A program made the position numbers and the translations under genes. Positions 46,090-58,981 of a stretch of DNA of 64,000 nucleotides are shown here, piece by piece. Source of the stretch: Microplitis mediator (taxonomy: Eukaryota; Arthropoda; Insecta; Hymenoptera; Braconidae); the NCBI RefSeq assembly GCF_029852145.1, contig NC_079970.1, positions 11,341,662-11,405,661 on the forward strand. The letters are read 5' to 3'. The notes under the pieces were generated by a model, which saw nothing but the letters and a program-made list of their open reading frames with translations, was not told the origin of the DNA and did not search any database. Each line of letters starts with the position of its first letter. Positions within the stretch are counted from its first letter, which is position 1.

Positions 46090-47630
46090 GACTAACTATT
46101 TTTTGTTTAACGACCCTTTTCATAATTTCTTATCGGATCCTATTTCGTCTATTGTTTGGGGGAAAACTGTGTCCAATCGGAACACAGTCCCTATGGGTCC
46201 TTTCCCTTTCTCTAATATTTTCACCTTAGGAAAGCGGTAAGGGCACACCCCTATGTGGGCCTATGTGCGTGCGCACCCACACATCCATCCACATGTACAA
46301 TTTTTTACTTATAACAATATTTTAAATCTAAATGTTTAAATTTATTTATTATTCTTTGTAATATTATGATTTGTTAACTTAAAATATTAATTTTAATTAA
46401 CATTATATTTTCTTGATTGGCGTTGAGATTATATTATTTATTTGTCGTTTAAATTTATTTATAATTATGGTTTTTAAATTTGTTTATTATACTTTGTAAT
46501 AAATTTGTTTATCATACCTTGTAATATTATGATTGGGTAACTTTAAAATATCAATTTTAGATAGCATTATATTTTCTTGATTAGCGTTGAGCCTATATTA
46601 TTTATTTATTGTTATAAGTTTTCTACTATTTTTGTTAGTCAATTAAATCCTAATGTAAATTTAAAATAGGTGGCTAGCAGCCGACTCTATTTATTTGATT
46701 ATTAGTTATTCTTTTAATATTTGAATGTAAGAAATATTACGTTTTAGAAATTATTTTTTTGGATATTAATTATTTTTTTTAGAATTTCATTACTTGAGTA
46801 TTACGTTTTAAAAATTATTTATTCGATTGTTAGTTATTCTCTTAATTGACGTTTGAATATTTTTTATTTATTTTAAATTATTAAATTTTATTTAATAACT
46901 ATTTCGTCATTAAAATTTAATTTTTCTATTTGTTTTGTGATGCCAAGATGTCTCGACAAAAGTGCACTCGAAGAGAAAATGAGGGATTAAGATTATATTT
47001 ATTTGTAACTAAAAAATATATTCCACGTACACTTTTGCTGATAAATATTTTTGGTTTTCTACGGAAAGTGTTTTCAGCTGGCCTTTGGGCCTTTACAATT
47101 GCCTGAGGGGTCATTATAATTACATTTATGTGTTTGCTCTAGCATTTCAAAAAATGTCAAAGCAAACAAGTCTAAATCTTTTAAGAGCATTTTACAACTG
47201 CGTCATGTCTTATCACTAAATATTATCGAAACATAAAAATGATAATCAAAAAAATAAAATCTGGTCGTCGGCTCAATTTTAATAAATAAAACAGAAATTA
47301 ACAATAAAATATAACGTTCAGCATTTTAGCTGGACGTAACAAAATATAGGGAAAATACTATTTTTCTTCAAGATATTTGCCATTCATACTTTTGTTCAAT
47401 TTTCATTGAGAACAACAATAATGAATTTCAAAATTTTGTAGGTGGCTTAGACATTACTGATAAATAGTGCTTTACAAACATAATTTTTCCTATTTGTGAT
47501 GAGAACAAGCGTTCATACAATAAGTTAACGTAAGTTGTATATCAAATTAAAATTCGTCTCCGTTCATTTACATATGCATGCTGATGGCTTGATCATGCAG
47601 GTATCTATCAAAAATGTGCATGCTCAAACA
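46090..47630. other. AT-rich DNA, no gene seen
   Basis: A GC-richer piece at 46185-46300 flanks the foldback element. The phrase GGTGGCTAGCAGCCGACTCT at 46670 is a near copy of that at 44331. No coding region is supported. Confidence 0.35.
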
Positions 47631-47637
47631 TAAAATA

Positions 47638-47835
47638 TTGGGTCAACAAGAAAGTTTTTGCATTTCTGAAGTAAATATTTTATTATCTATTCACAATAAC
47701 CACAAGACCAATTTTAAATACAATAAACGCCATGTGTTTCCACAACCTTTCGTCGATGTTCTGGTAGAAATAGAATTCCAGATTTGTAAAACTCTTGGAA
47801 TAATTGAAAAAACTGTTGAGATGTTGTTAGTCGAT
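47638..47835 (-). pseudogene. mariner 3' remnant with terminal repeat
   Basis: The plus strand has TA then TTGGGTCAACAAGAAAGTTT at 47636, the terminal repeat type of the cecropia/mellifera mariners. The minus strand upstream reads QEFYKSGILFLPEHRRKVVE then THGVYCI and a stop at 47714-47716. This matches the C-terminal end of mariner transposases (FY..GI..LPERW.KV....G.Y). The rest of the element is not found. Confidence 0.7.
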
Positions 47836-47859
47836 TTTATAGAAATCTATAAGTAGATT

Positions 47860-48140
47860 TCGTAGAAATCTATCTTTTGCATTTGTCCTCATGGTAGAAT
47901 TTCCAAAGAATTTTGCTTTAATCTGTCATAATTAATCGAGTAGGTTCCAAAAATACCATTGGTTCGAAAATTTATATATGTATGTATATATATGAGCAGA
48001 GTTGTAAAAAATGCATTACTTTAGTTAATGCATTTGAGTTTCATTACTCATTACTATAATAATGGGTAATGAAATCAGTTTCCATTCCTCATTATTTTTT
48101 TCTTAGTGGAACAAAAGTTAATTCTCATTAGTAGTTAAAC
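47860..48140. other. AT-rich spacer
   Basis: Contains ATTACTCATTACT-type words in both orientations. No gene. Confidence 0.35.
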
Positions 48141-48141
48141 T

Positions 48142-48168
48142 GGGGGGCTTCACCCCCCCCCTCCCCCC
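48142..48168 (+). repeat. G6/C9/C6 run
   Basis: GGGGGG then CTTCA then long C runs: a short hairpin and a possible i-motif. Its partner is the G-rich run at 52307-52326 (see findings). Confidence 0.6.
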
Positions 48169-48454
48169 GATAAAACGGATTTCTGCAGATTTTCAGAGGC
48201 TGTTGCGCTTTGAACAGTTTTAAATATTTTTAAAAATTTTGAAATATTTTTTTGGAGTTTACTCCTTAAAATCGATTTTCAGATAAGGAGCCCGCTATGG
48301 AAAAAATATGAGTACCTATAATATATATAGGTACATAATATATACTTTACGGCGTGAGTGTATAAGGTATGGAGACTATATACGTATATATAGTCTCCAT
48401 AGTATAGGGTATCCTACGGGGCACCGTACGAATGCATGGTATGTATACGATTTA

Positions 48455-48509
<55 letters not shown>
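48455..48509 (+). repeat. TA microsatellite
   Basis: Perfect TA run directly left of the palindrome at 48512. Confidence 0.9.
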
Positions 48510-48511
<2 letters not shown>

Positions 48512-48513
<2 letters not shown>

Positions 48514-49470
48514 CTGGGCCAAAAAAATTGACTATTTTTTTTTTCATAGCTATATCGAAAATATTATTCAGAATGACAAAAAAAAAATTTCATGAAAGTT
48601 TGAGCCCTTAAAATTAATTTTAAGAGGTCTATCATCGCAATTTTTAATTTTAATTCATAATTTGATGTTTTACGTCAGAACTGCTAAAACATTCGAGTAA
48701 AAAAAATTCATTTCCAATTATTCTTATGTAAAATTAAATTCCCTACAAAAAAGGTCTGATTAAAAATTTTCGTCAGACAAGCCGTTTCCGATTAATTAAG
48801 CTTAACAAATTGATATATTTTTTCGATTTAACATTTTTACTTTTGAATTTTGTAACTGACAAATCAATAAATATCTAATAAAGACCATGACAGATTTTCG
48901 AAAGAAATTTAAGGCTCTACAAAAAAGGCCTCTTAACATATTTTGCTAAATTCACTCCTTCGAAAGTTATTTACGTTATTGAAATCGTTTTGACTCAAAT
49001 TCAACCTTGAATAACTTTCGAAGGAGTGAATTTAGCAAAAAATGTTAAGAGGCCTTTTTTGTAGAGCATTAAATTTCCTTTAAGAATCTGTCATGATCTA
49101 TTTTAGATATTTCTTGATTTGTCAGTTACAAAATTCAAAAGTAAAAATGTTAAATCGAAAAAATATATCAATTTATTAAGCTCAATTAATCGGAAACGGC
49201 TTGTCTGACGAAAATTTTCAATCAGACTTTTTTTGTAGGGAATTCAATTTTACATAAGAAAAAGTGGAAATGAATTTTTTTTACTCCAATGTTTTAGCAG
49301 TTCTGACGTAAAACATCAAATTATGAATTAAAATTAAAAATTGCGATGATAGACCTCTTAAAATTAATATTAAGGACTCAAACTTTCATGAAATTTTTTT
49401 TTTGTCATCCTGAATAATATTTTCGATATAGCTATGAAAAAAAAAAATAGTCAATTTTTTTGGCCCAGTC
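48512..49470. mobile_element. 959-bp palindromic element, TA target
   Basis: Ends GACTGGGCCAAAAAAATTGA and the complement, with TA on both sides. The two arms, about 470 bp each, differ at only a few positions around a centre near 48990. It sits in a TA microsatellite. No coding capacity; the arms differ so little that the element is young or is corrected by gene conversion. Confidence 0.85.
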
Positions 49471-49484
49471 TAATATATATATTA

Positions 49485-50627
<1,143 letters not shown>

Positions 50628-50724
50628 TACTCTACGGCGTCTTTAAATGATAAATATATATATAGTATATCAGTCGTACTCTAATGGTACGTATAGTGAG
50701 CATTATTATTTTGTATTCTCATGT

Positions 50725-51580
50725 GTTTTTTTTTAATTTTAAGCTATTACTGATTTTATATTCTTGTTAGGCATTATATGATTACTTTTCAAATTTTTCA
50801 TGCCATTTTATAAACTTTATAATCTTTTTAAAAATAAATGGATTACTTAAATATTTTTGGAAAATTTTTGTTCACCATATTGTTAGCGTAAGCTAATAAT
50901 AATAAAAAAAAAATTTTTTTTCTTAAAAATGCATTTATAATATTTATAAATAAATGCGTGTTGTTAGAGAACTGCATAATAGATAAACGTTAGGTTTAGA
51001 ATTTATAAGAAAGCTTAACTCATACTGTATAAAAACTACTAGAAGGTCGAAAACTGTATCTGCAATAGTTGCAAAATTACAGCAATTTGTTTGTTGACAA
51101 ATTGAGTCAGTGCTTGGACTTGGTCGTACTCCAAAATCCAGATGTTTTGTAAAAAATTTAAAAAATTTTTATTTGCTATATTGTTGCAGGTTGCTGCTTC
51201 CGTAATTTTTTTATGTTCTAGAAAAAAATTAAAATAAAAAAAAAAGTTGTCAAACAAACAAATGAACAAATTGTTGACAAAAAAAATTTTTTTTTTGCCA
51301 TTATATTTAGAAATGCAAATGATGATTAAAAAAAACGATTCCTTGATGAAAAAAACGATTATAAACAATAAGATATAGTTTTTAAGAAAATTTTGTTTTT
51401 TGAAATCATTATTTCCTCACGCTAACAATATGGTGAAAAAAAAGTTTTCTAAAATATTTAATTAATCCATTTGTGTATAAAAAATTTATAAACAAAGGGC
51501 AATAAAAAAATTGAAAAGTAATCATCTAATGCCTAAGAAGAATATGAAATCAGTAATAACTTAAAATTAAAAAAAAATTA
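50725..51580. mobile_element. foldback element, ACCATATTGTTAGCG arms
   Basis: The arms at about 50725-50900 and 51400-51580 are complementary (TTACTGATTTTATATTCTTG, GGCATTATATGATTAC, CACCATATTGTTAGCG). The spacer between them is about 500 bp and AT-rich. The ends are approximate. No protein. Confidence 0.65.
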
Positions 51581-52480
51581 TTTAACATACACTATTTTAA
51601 TTTTGAATTTTCTTGGTAGTTCAAAAATTAATAATTAATGAAATCAAAATATTGTATAAACTTTCATACTGTCATCTTGTTGAGTATGTTTATAAAAAGG
51701 GCTCCAAGAAACAAAAAATTTACAGATTAATTATTTAAACTTTTATGCCGCCTTTTATGACAACTCAAACCCGTAAAAAAAATGTTGATTAACAATTGAA
51801 TAACTTTTTGAAAAATGGTGATGCAACTTTTATTACCGCGAAATCATATTCTTTAAAGTGTCTAGATGACACCAGCATGTTTTCAATTTTTTAATTGATT
51901 GAACAATTGTAATTTGATTTTTCCAAAAAAAATCCAATAACGTCTTTTTCTAGACGCCATTCCAGATCGTTTAAGCCATCAACTATATTTTTAGGAGACC
52001 TGTAACTATTTTTTGCAGGAACTCAACTTCTCGACTAGACTAAAATAGAAAAAAAATACATTATTTAGGTATTTTCATTGATTCGTTTATTTACCATTTG
52101 ATATGGTATTAATCTTTTTCTTAGACTAGTAAGCCTTTAATTCTGTGCCTATTTAGACAGTCGATCTGAAGGAGTAAACTCCAATCGTGCGTCGGAGCTG
52201 ACACACAAACCTTTTTTTTTTTTTAAGTTTTAAATATTTTTTTTAAACTTTTAAATAGTTTCTTAAGTATTTAACCCTTTCAATTAAACCCTTTTAAAAC
52301 TATAGTGGGTGGGGCGGGGGAGGGGGTAAGATTTAAACAGTAATCTAGATATTTTGAAACTTTGATATAATAAACAGATAAATAATTTTTTTCTCAGAAT
52401 CCCCTACTCAAAACCCCACCTAAATTATTATTATTATTATTTTATCGAATATTCTCGAATTTTTCTCTATCTCAACCAAT
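51581..52480. other. AT-rich DNA, no gene seen
   Basis: No coding region is supported. GGAGTAAACTCC at about 52171-52182 is palindromic and pairs with a similar GGAGTTTACTCC at about 48255. Confidence 0.35.
52307..52326 (+). repeat. G-quadruplex-forming run
   Basis: GGGTGGGGCGGGGGAGGGGG contains four G-tracts with single-base loops, a textbook quadruplex motif, in otherwise AT-rich DNA. Confidence 0.75.
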
Positions 52481-52484
52481 GAAT

Positions 52485-52564
52485 TTTGGCTGTGTGGGAT
52501 TTTGGCTATGTGGGATTTTGGCTGTGTGGGATTTTGGCGATGTGGGATTTTGGCTATGTGGGAT
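52485..52564 (+). repeat. five 16-bp tandem repeats
   Basis: TTTGGCTGTGTGGGAT and variants, exactly 16 bp each, five in a row. Confidence 0.9.
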
Positions 52565-52904
52565 TTTAACATCCACCCGGATACATCTTTTTGTAAAAAC
52601 ACGGTTGAAAACTTAAAATTCAAAAATCTTGATTAAAAACATTTTGTATATTTGTTTTGTATTTTTTGCTGTAAAGGCCATCTCATATCGAAAATTTTGA
52701 AAAAAAAGCCATTGAATTTCGACCATTATTACGAAAGTTATGATCAAAAAACCATAAAAAGAGCGGTTTTTTTCAAAACTCGATATTTTTTGAACCATTG
52801 ATCAAAAAAATCTCAAAATTTACCAGGAAGCCTCTTTTGAGGGGCACCAACAAATATCAAAAAATTAAGAAAATCGGAAAAATCAATTTTTGAAACCGTC
52901 CGAT

Positions 52905-53512
52905 ATGGCGTGGAATGCCCCATATATTTTCGAGCTCGAACAGCTCGAAAATACCTTTGTATGCCGTTGTTTTCGAAAAAAAACGTTTACTACCATTATT
53001 TCTCCCACGATATCTCTTAATCGAATCAACCGATTGAGACAGTTGAGGGAGCAATCGACGCATTCTAACGAATTCTAAAGCTGATCAAATTTTTAAATTA
53101 ATCTGTCGAGTCGTTTTTGAGAAATTTTAAAAAAACCAACAAAAAATGTTTTGTTAATTCTTTTGTTAATGGTTTCTCTCGAACGAATGAACCAATTTTG
53201 ACAGTTGAGGTGGCATTCCACGCGACTTATAAAGTTTCAGAGCTGATTAGATTTAGGAATCAATCCATTGAGCAAATTAAAAGTTATCCAAGAAAAACAT
53301 TTTAAAAAAAATTCTATTTTTGGAATATCTCCAAACACACTTTACCGATCGAGCTTAAATTTTCACAGTCATCGTCTTGAAGTTAGTCAGAATAGCTTCC
53401 TAGAACCTAAAAACGTCAAAATTTGATAGAAATTTGATTTCCGAAAATTGGACCAAAACCAATAACTTCCCGAATTGTTGAAAATTTTCAATTTTCTCAG
53501 CGGGAAGTTAAA
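52905..53512 (+). repeat. TTAA-family repeat copy
   Basis: Starts in CATATATTTTCGAGCTCGAA and ends CTCAGCGGGAAG then TTAA. It contains the TTCTCTCGAACGAATGAACC theme. Diverged from the 16.6 and 41.7 kb copies. Confidence 0.7.
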
Positions 53513-55014
53513 AAATTGGATTTTAGATCTTAAGAAAAATCAATTTTCCAAATTTTTAATTTAAATGTTTAGTTTAAAATCTTTTTATAATGGTTTTATT
53601 TTAATTCTTCTCAAATATTTAACTTCAGTTATTAAAATTTTTATTATTATTTATTTCGCTCACTTCAATTCTCACTCAACTTTTTTCTTTTGTTTCACAA
53701 TTTTACTTTTTATTTTTTATTCTTACGTTAGAAAAAAAAAATTTCGAGCACACTAAAGAAAATTTCGATAGTAGTTTTTTTGTGTTGATTCAATTTCACT
53801 CTGATAACTTAATGTCATTTTTTTTGTAAAAAAAAATTTTCTCATTTTCTGATTTGACCAGTCTGTTCGAATCCATCTTTGCCAACAATTTAAATTATAT
53901 ATAAGTTGTTACGTTCTAGTTCATGTGTTGGTGCTGGCGTGGTTTGACGGTAGATTTAAGATGGACGCAATATGAACTTGCATGTAATTATAAATAATAA
54001 TTAATCGCATTGTTGCAGTGTATAGCCTCATGGCCTTGTACACTTTCGCCTTTCTATCGTAAACTGCTTACTTCTCCCTCTGCTTTTATTTTGTGGCTGA
54101 CTTGTGCTTATACTGTACCACATCATTACAGTGATGCCCCACTATCTCACCTCACGATAGACCTGCAGTGGCGTAGGAAAACCACAGAGAAAACATAGCC
54201 AGTATAGTTTGGATTGGGTGAGGCTCTAGTGATCGATAAAATTCCCATTTTACCGACCACTAGATCCTCATCCCGCGCTTAACGGTCAGAGACCTTCGTT
54301 CGAACCCGACGCGTGGCTAAGCGGTCACCCAGTCAAGTAGCAATCCTGCTCGATGGTACGTAACTTTGGTGATCGCCCGAGCCACGTGCGTGCCAAACGG
54401 CTGCCTCTACCGCTAATTACAAATAATAATTAAGTATGAGTTGAACAGCCACCATTTGGTGGTTGTAATAATCTGGTCGTTTGGATATATTATTCGATAT
54501 ATCTAAATCCTACTTATTCAATTGTAAAGAAATAGTTTTAGAGTGTGGAAATATACAATTGAAGTAATTTATAATAATGTTAAGATATTCCTATCAATTA
54601 CTTCAAGAAGGTGAGAACGAAGTTAAGATTTTATGAGCCTGATTGATCTCAATGATTCTAAGTTTCGGACTGATTCCTCTTGATCGAGAAAAACTAGAGT
54701 AAGTGTTATCAAAACGTGGCGTTTGCGCATCAGCCCCGCACAACGTTCGATGTAGAGGGGTGGATCGATATAAGCAATATTCTCGAATGATTCATTCTCT
54801 GTTCGCACGCTCTCTCCGTTTTTGTTATTAACAAATAAGTCCCTTACCATTGATCAAAAGTTATTTTAGAACTAAATAGGTACTTGTGCAGCTGAGAGTC
54901 CCGAGAGAAACTCGAGGTGTCAGCGTTTATTTGTATATAAGAAATATAAAGAGAAAAAATTTTTTATCCATATGTTTTAAATATTCTGAATAACATTATA
55001 CTATGTTATTTTAT
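53513..55014. other. AT-rich DNA with an unidentified GC-richer block
   Basis: The block at about 53930-54415 is richer in G+C and contains CTGCAGTGGCGTAGGAAAACC and ACGCGTGGCTAAGCGGTCAC, here in parts of up to 20 bases. It looks like the 3' part of a retroelement or SINE but I cannot name it. No convincing protein. Confidence 0.35.
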
Positions 55015-55019
55015 ATTAT

Positions 55020-55348
55020 CCCTCGCAGATTTGAATCACGGTGAAAACACCGTGGAAGTGCAAACACCGTGGATCCACCGTGGTTACACGGTGGGTTTGT
55101 TCCATTTCACCACCGGGTATACACAGTGTATCCACTGTGATTACGCGGTGTATCCACCGTGATCCACGGAGGCTTTGTGCTATTTCACCACCGTGGTTCC
55201 ACGGTGTATCACCGCGAAATCACAGTGAAAACACCGTGTATACACAGTCGTCAAACCACCGTGGAATCACGGTGGATACACCGCGTAATCACAGTGGTAA
55301 AATGGAACAAACCCACCGTGTTTCCACCGTGATTCAAATCAGTGAGGG
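55020..55348. mobile_element. 329-bp foldback element rich in CACGGTG
   Basis: Ends CCCTCGCAGATTTGAATCAC and complement, with ATTAT on both sides (55015-55019, 55349-55353), a possible 5-bp duplication in AT-rich DNA. The interior is many CACGGTG/CACCGTG words in both orientations, so each word can pair with many others. The chance frame across it is not a gene. Confidence 0.75.
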
Positions 55349-55353
55349 ATTAT

Positions 55354-56337
55354 ATTATATTATATTATTATATTTTATCATATTATTACATCTGATTATA
55401 TCCTGCAACTTGCTGAATTATAATTATACGTCTTAATTAGTATGTAATAATTACGTTATAATTAGTATTTAAAAATGGTCAGAGACATCTGACGAGCAGA
55501 CTGGGATGTAGCATGTGTGTAAAATTTTGAAATTGATTTTGAACACCTTGATAAGATAAGTACAGAGACATGCTACAAATCTCATGTTTATGTTGGTTTC
55601 TTTCCACCTGATCATATCTAAAATAGAAAATCGTTACAACTACCTACTTACCAGTAATCTATCGAACTAGTTTATTGTTTTTGTTTGTGAAAAATAAAAC
55701 TAGGAAGTAAACAAAAATCATTTTTTATAAAATTTATGCTTAACAATATTAAAACAAATTAAATCTAGATCGTTTTTAGTGAAAAATATTGAATACGTGT
55801 CTCTATTCACGGTGCTGGAGATCCTAGTCGTTGCATTCTTTCCATCTCCTTCACAACATTTGACATGGAATGACCCTTATGGAATTGTTCAAAAAGTATG
55901 TATGCTCCATATACAGTCCTATACAGCCATATTTAATTCGTTTTACCCGGAAGTAAAGTGTAAGTGAATCGTTATTACTCCAGTTAGTTGATACAACTGT
56001 AATTTTTATTTTACACTAATTTTCTTCAATCTTAAATTAAAAAGTGGTGGTTGATCAATAACTATATCGGAAGTCACATGTATTATGCAAGTATATGTGT
56101 AGGTCACATATGTTCTATAAAGCATTGCAGTTATAACATGAATCAGTGGCTCATAGTCTCTATCTTGTAATCGTATAATAGTATTTGACATATTGTCATA
56201 TTTTTTTGCTTTGCAACAAAAATAATTATTACCGTCTTAACAGATTAGAAAACCGTAAAAAATACCTAGAACTTTCAATATAATTACCAATCATCGAAAA
56301 TTATTTGATTTAAAATTGTTATATGAATTTTCAACAG
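55354..56337. other. intronic DNA with an optional exon
   Basis: Between the foldback element and the exon at 56338. A possible extra exon at 55780-55959 has a TTTTTAG acceptor and a strong GTAAGT donor, both in phase 1. Including it would force use of a GAG acceptor at 56340, because the nearer CAG would create a stop. I favour skipping it. Confidence 0.35.
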
Positions 56338-56580
56338 GAGCACGTGTGAGGCAAACTGTAATACCACCATCATCTCAAACCATGAATGATCTATTTTTTG
56401 GGAAAAGTGCATTAATAAGTGCTAAAACTAGACGGCTGCGACCAGCGACAAGTTCAATTCCATCACAAAAAACTCGACTTATAGCCCTTCATTGTCACAA
56501 GAGTCAAGTGGACTACAACAGTGTTGCAGTAAACAACCGAAATACAAATACCTTCATGGAAATAAAAAGGGAATCTTCTG
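56338..56580 (+). CDS. candidate exon of unknown gene
   Basis: Starts after TTTTCAACAG and ends before a strong GTATGT donor, in phase 1 at both ends. It reads GARVRQTVIPPSSQTMNDLF, then GKSALISAKTRRLRPATSS and SQKTRLIALHCHKSQVDY. The text is basic and of mixed composition, unlike the repeats around it. It joins in frame with 43635-43809. If the donor is not used, the frame ends at 56607-56609. No downstream exon was found in the window. Family unknown. Confidence 0.45.
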
Positions 56581-57350
56581 GTATGTATGAAACTAATGCA
56601 GAAGTATAAGTTTTGTAGTAAAATTGTGTTTAACGAGGAGTCTGCCGGTTGTATAGTTTACTATTGAAGCAAATTTCTTACGTTAGAAAGTGTTGGAGCT
56701 TTGAAAAAGGCCGGTTTGGTCTTGAAAAAGACTGTTGAGTTATAACGTTAAAAAATAGATATGACTGGTTCTAAAAAGAACCGTTGAGATGGCAAGTAGT
56801 CTTACGTTGACCCGGAGGTCTAGTTGACTAGCCCTGAAAAGAGCTAAGACAACGTTAGTTATAAAAAGAACTGGTTGTTGTTGAGACGTAGCTAGAGAAT
56901 ATTGAAGCCTTGCTCGCTTGAATATTTATTCGTTGAGGAGCGCTGATAGCTTTGCTGGCTATCTGTAGAGAGTATTCTTTCCAGTTAGACTGGTGAAGAA
57001 TTAATGCACTGCCGCTACAGTTACAGTTTTCATAATATTTTGTTGATCTATTTTACATTCAATAGTATAATTAATACATTGCTTATACTTATTATTTATT
57101 TTCGATTTCTGTCCTTAAGACTTAACTCGCATGAACTTTCGTTTTTTCTTTATTTTACAGATATTATTCTATAATTTCATAAAAAATTAACATTTAGATT
57201 CCATTTTGTTTAGGAAAAAGTTTAGAAAAAACCTAATTAGATTAATATTTGATTGTTATGACTAGACAGCCTTACAAACTACTTACAAATTAAGACTTAA
57301 TACTACTAGGTCAGATGCTTATTTATTAGCGTTCGACGCGGCATTTTATA
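56581..57350. other. non-coding DNA with tandem-like words
   Basis: The stretch 56690-57010 has repeated words such as AAAAAGAACTGGTTGTTG and GAAAAAGACTGTTGAG in short stem-like pairs, similar in style to the 49-bp repeats at 44.6 kb. It may be part of a structured non-coding transcript or a repeat. No protein. Confidence 0.35.
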
Positions 57351-58189
57351 TTTACCCTGGCGGACCTGAAATACGGTAAAAAACCGAAATTTAGGTGAAT
57401 TTACGGTAAATTACCGTAAAAAACACAGAATACCGTAGTATTCCGTACTGCTACCGAATTTGGCGGTAAAATTGCGGTATCCCACCGAATTTTCACGCAA
57501 AATTACGGAAAGTTACGGTAATCTACCGCAAAAATTCCGAAATGGGTATAGAATTCTTTTACGGTAAGCCTACTGTATTCTTACCGTAAATTTTTTGTCT
57601 GCCACCGTAGAATACAGTTATCTAAAAGTATTTCTGTAAATTTGGCAAGTACCTAAAGTTCTACTACAATTTAATAACTTTTACCATCTGGGACTCAAAA
57701 ATAAAAGGCTAGAAAAAATGGCTAAATCTACCAACAAATAAGATAAACATATCTTCGAAAATCTACTATAATTCAGGTATGGGTTAAGTTGGAAATGCTA
57801 TGAGAAAAATGGACACAAAAAAGTTGATGTACTAACATTTTTCAATTTTATTTATTCATGGTGTCCAAAAATTGAAAGTGTAGAAAATTTAAAGCTCATA
57901 AACCAATGAACGGATGTTTATGCAAGATTATTATGGTTGTAGGAAATTGAACGCTATACAAAAAAATTCTCTTATTATTTTTTGATAAATCCAACTGTTT
58001 AAACGTTATTTGAGCTTAAAGTAAAGTTTATAGTGAATTTTGAGATCTTTTTATTTTTCCGGCGGAACTATCAGTCTTATCACAAAATACCCGACTAGAA
58101 TTTTTCATAAGGGCCTGACGAGGTCCTTATCGGGTTAACCTTACTTCAAATAAGGTCCCGATCAGGGTATCCTGACGAGGATCCTGATA

Positions 58190-58350
58190 TTGATGTAACG
58201 CTTAAGACCCATGAGGTCCTTATCGGGATTGCCTTATCAGGACCTTACCAGGATATCCTCATCACGTCCTTATCAGGATTGCCTTATCAGGATATCCTCA
58301 TCAAATCCTTATCAGGATATCCTCATCAAATCCTTATCAGGATTACCTTA
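58190..58350 (+). repeat. short tandem CCTTATCAGGATATCC units
   Basis: Several units of about 20-25 bp of the type TCCTTATCAGGATATCCTCA. The core is palindromic. Confidence 0.75.
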
Positions 58351-58439
58351 TTAGTAATTATTTTTAAAAAAATATTAAATTGCAAAACAAAAATAAGAGA
58401 ATTTTAATTCGATCGAGAATGTTATCTATTGTATTGAGA

Positions 58440-58740
58440 GCATTAATTAAAGGAAGTAAACATATTTTTTATTGATTAAAAAATCCCGATAACTGCTGGG
58501 CTCGAACCTGCGTCCTTTCGATTCAAAGTCCTCGATGCTATCCACTGGGCTAACATACACAAGTGATCTTGAAAGTGTAAATATAATATTCATTATGATG
58601 TCAAAGAATAATTGATGAAAAAGTAAAAAATCTGTGTTACAATGATTGACGTGATTTTTATATGATATTATTTTGTACTTTTTTTAATTTTTAGCCTGTA
58701 AATGAAATATTTAAAGAGATGGGATAACTTTTTTTTTAAT
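58440..58740 (-). repeat. dispersed element containing a tRNA-like part, copy B
   Basis: Reverse complement of 18560-18850 with about one difference in ten. It shares CACGTCAATCATTG, the tRNA-like part and the flanking AAGTTATCC words. Confidence 0.7.
58491..58555 (-). tRNA. tRNA-like SINE head, copy B
   Basis: On the minus strand: CAGTGGATAGCATCGAGGAC (A-box-like) and CAGGTTCGAGCCC (B box). The anticodon loop would be CTTTGAA. It is better preserved than copy A, yet the acceptor stem is still poor. Confidence 0.45.
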
Positions 58741-58960
58741 AAGAATATCCTGACGAGGCCCTGAACAGCAACTCGTCAGGTTGACCCGATGGCAAATCAC
58801 TTTTTTTAACTTCCCGCTGAGAAAATCGACGATTTTCAAAAAATTCGGGAAGTTATTGGTTCCACCCCGATTTTAAAAAACCGGGTTTCCATCATATGTC
58901 GACATTTGAAGGTGCTAAGATGCTATTCTGACATTTTCAGAGCGATGTCTGTATGTATGT

Positions 58961-58981
58961 ATGTGTGTGTGTGTGTGTGTA
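58961..58981 (+). repeat. short TG microsatellite
   Basis: TG run in the left arm of the foldback element, the counterpart of the long AC run at 60905-61103 in the right arm. Confidence 0.85.

Noticed and set aside
55041..55436. 131-codon frame over the CACGGTG block
   Set aside because: It follows self-complementary repeat words and ends in low-complexity AT. No family is recognisable and the block has element ends.
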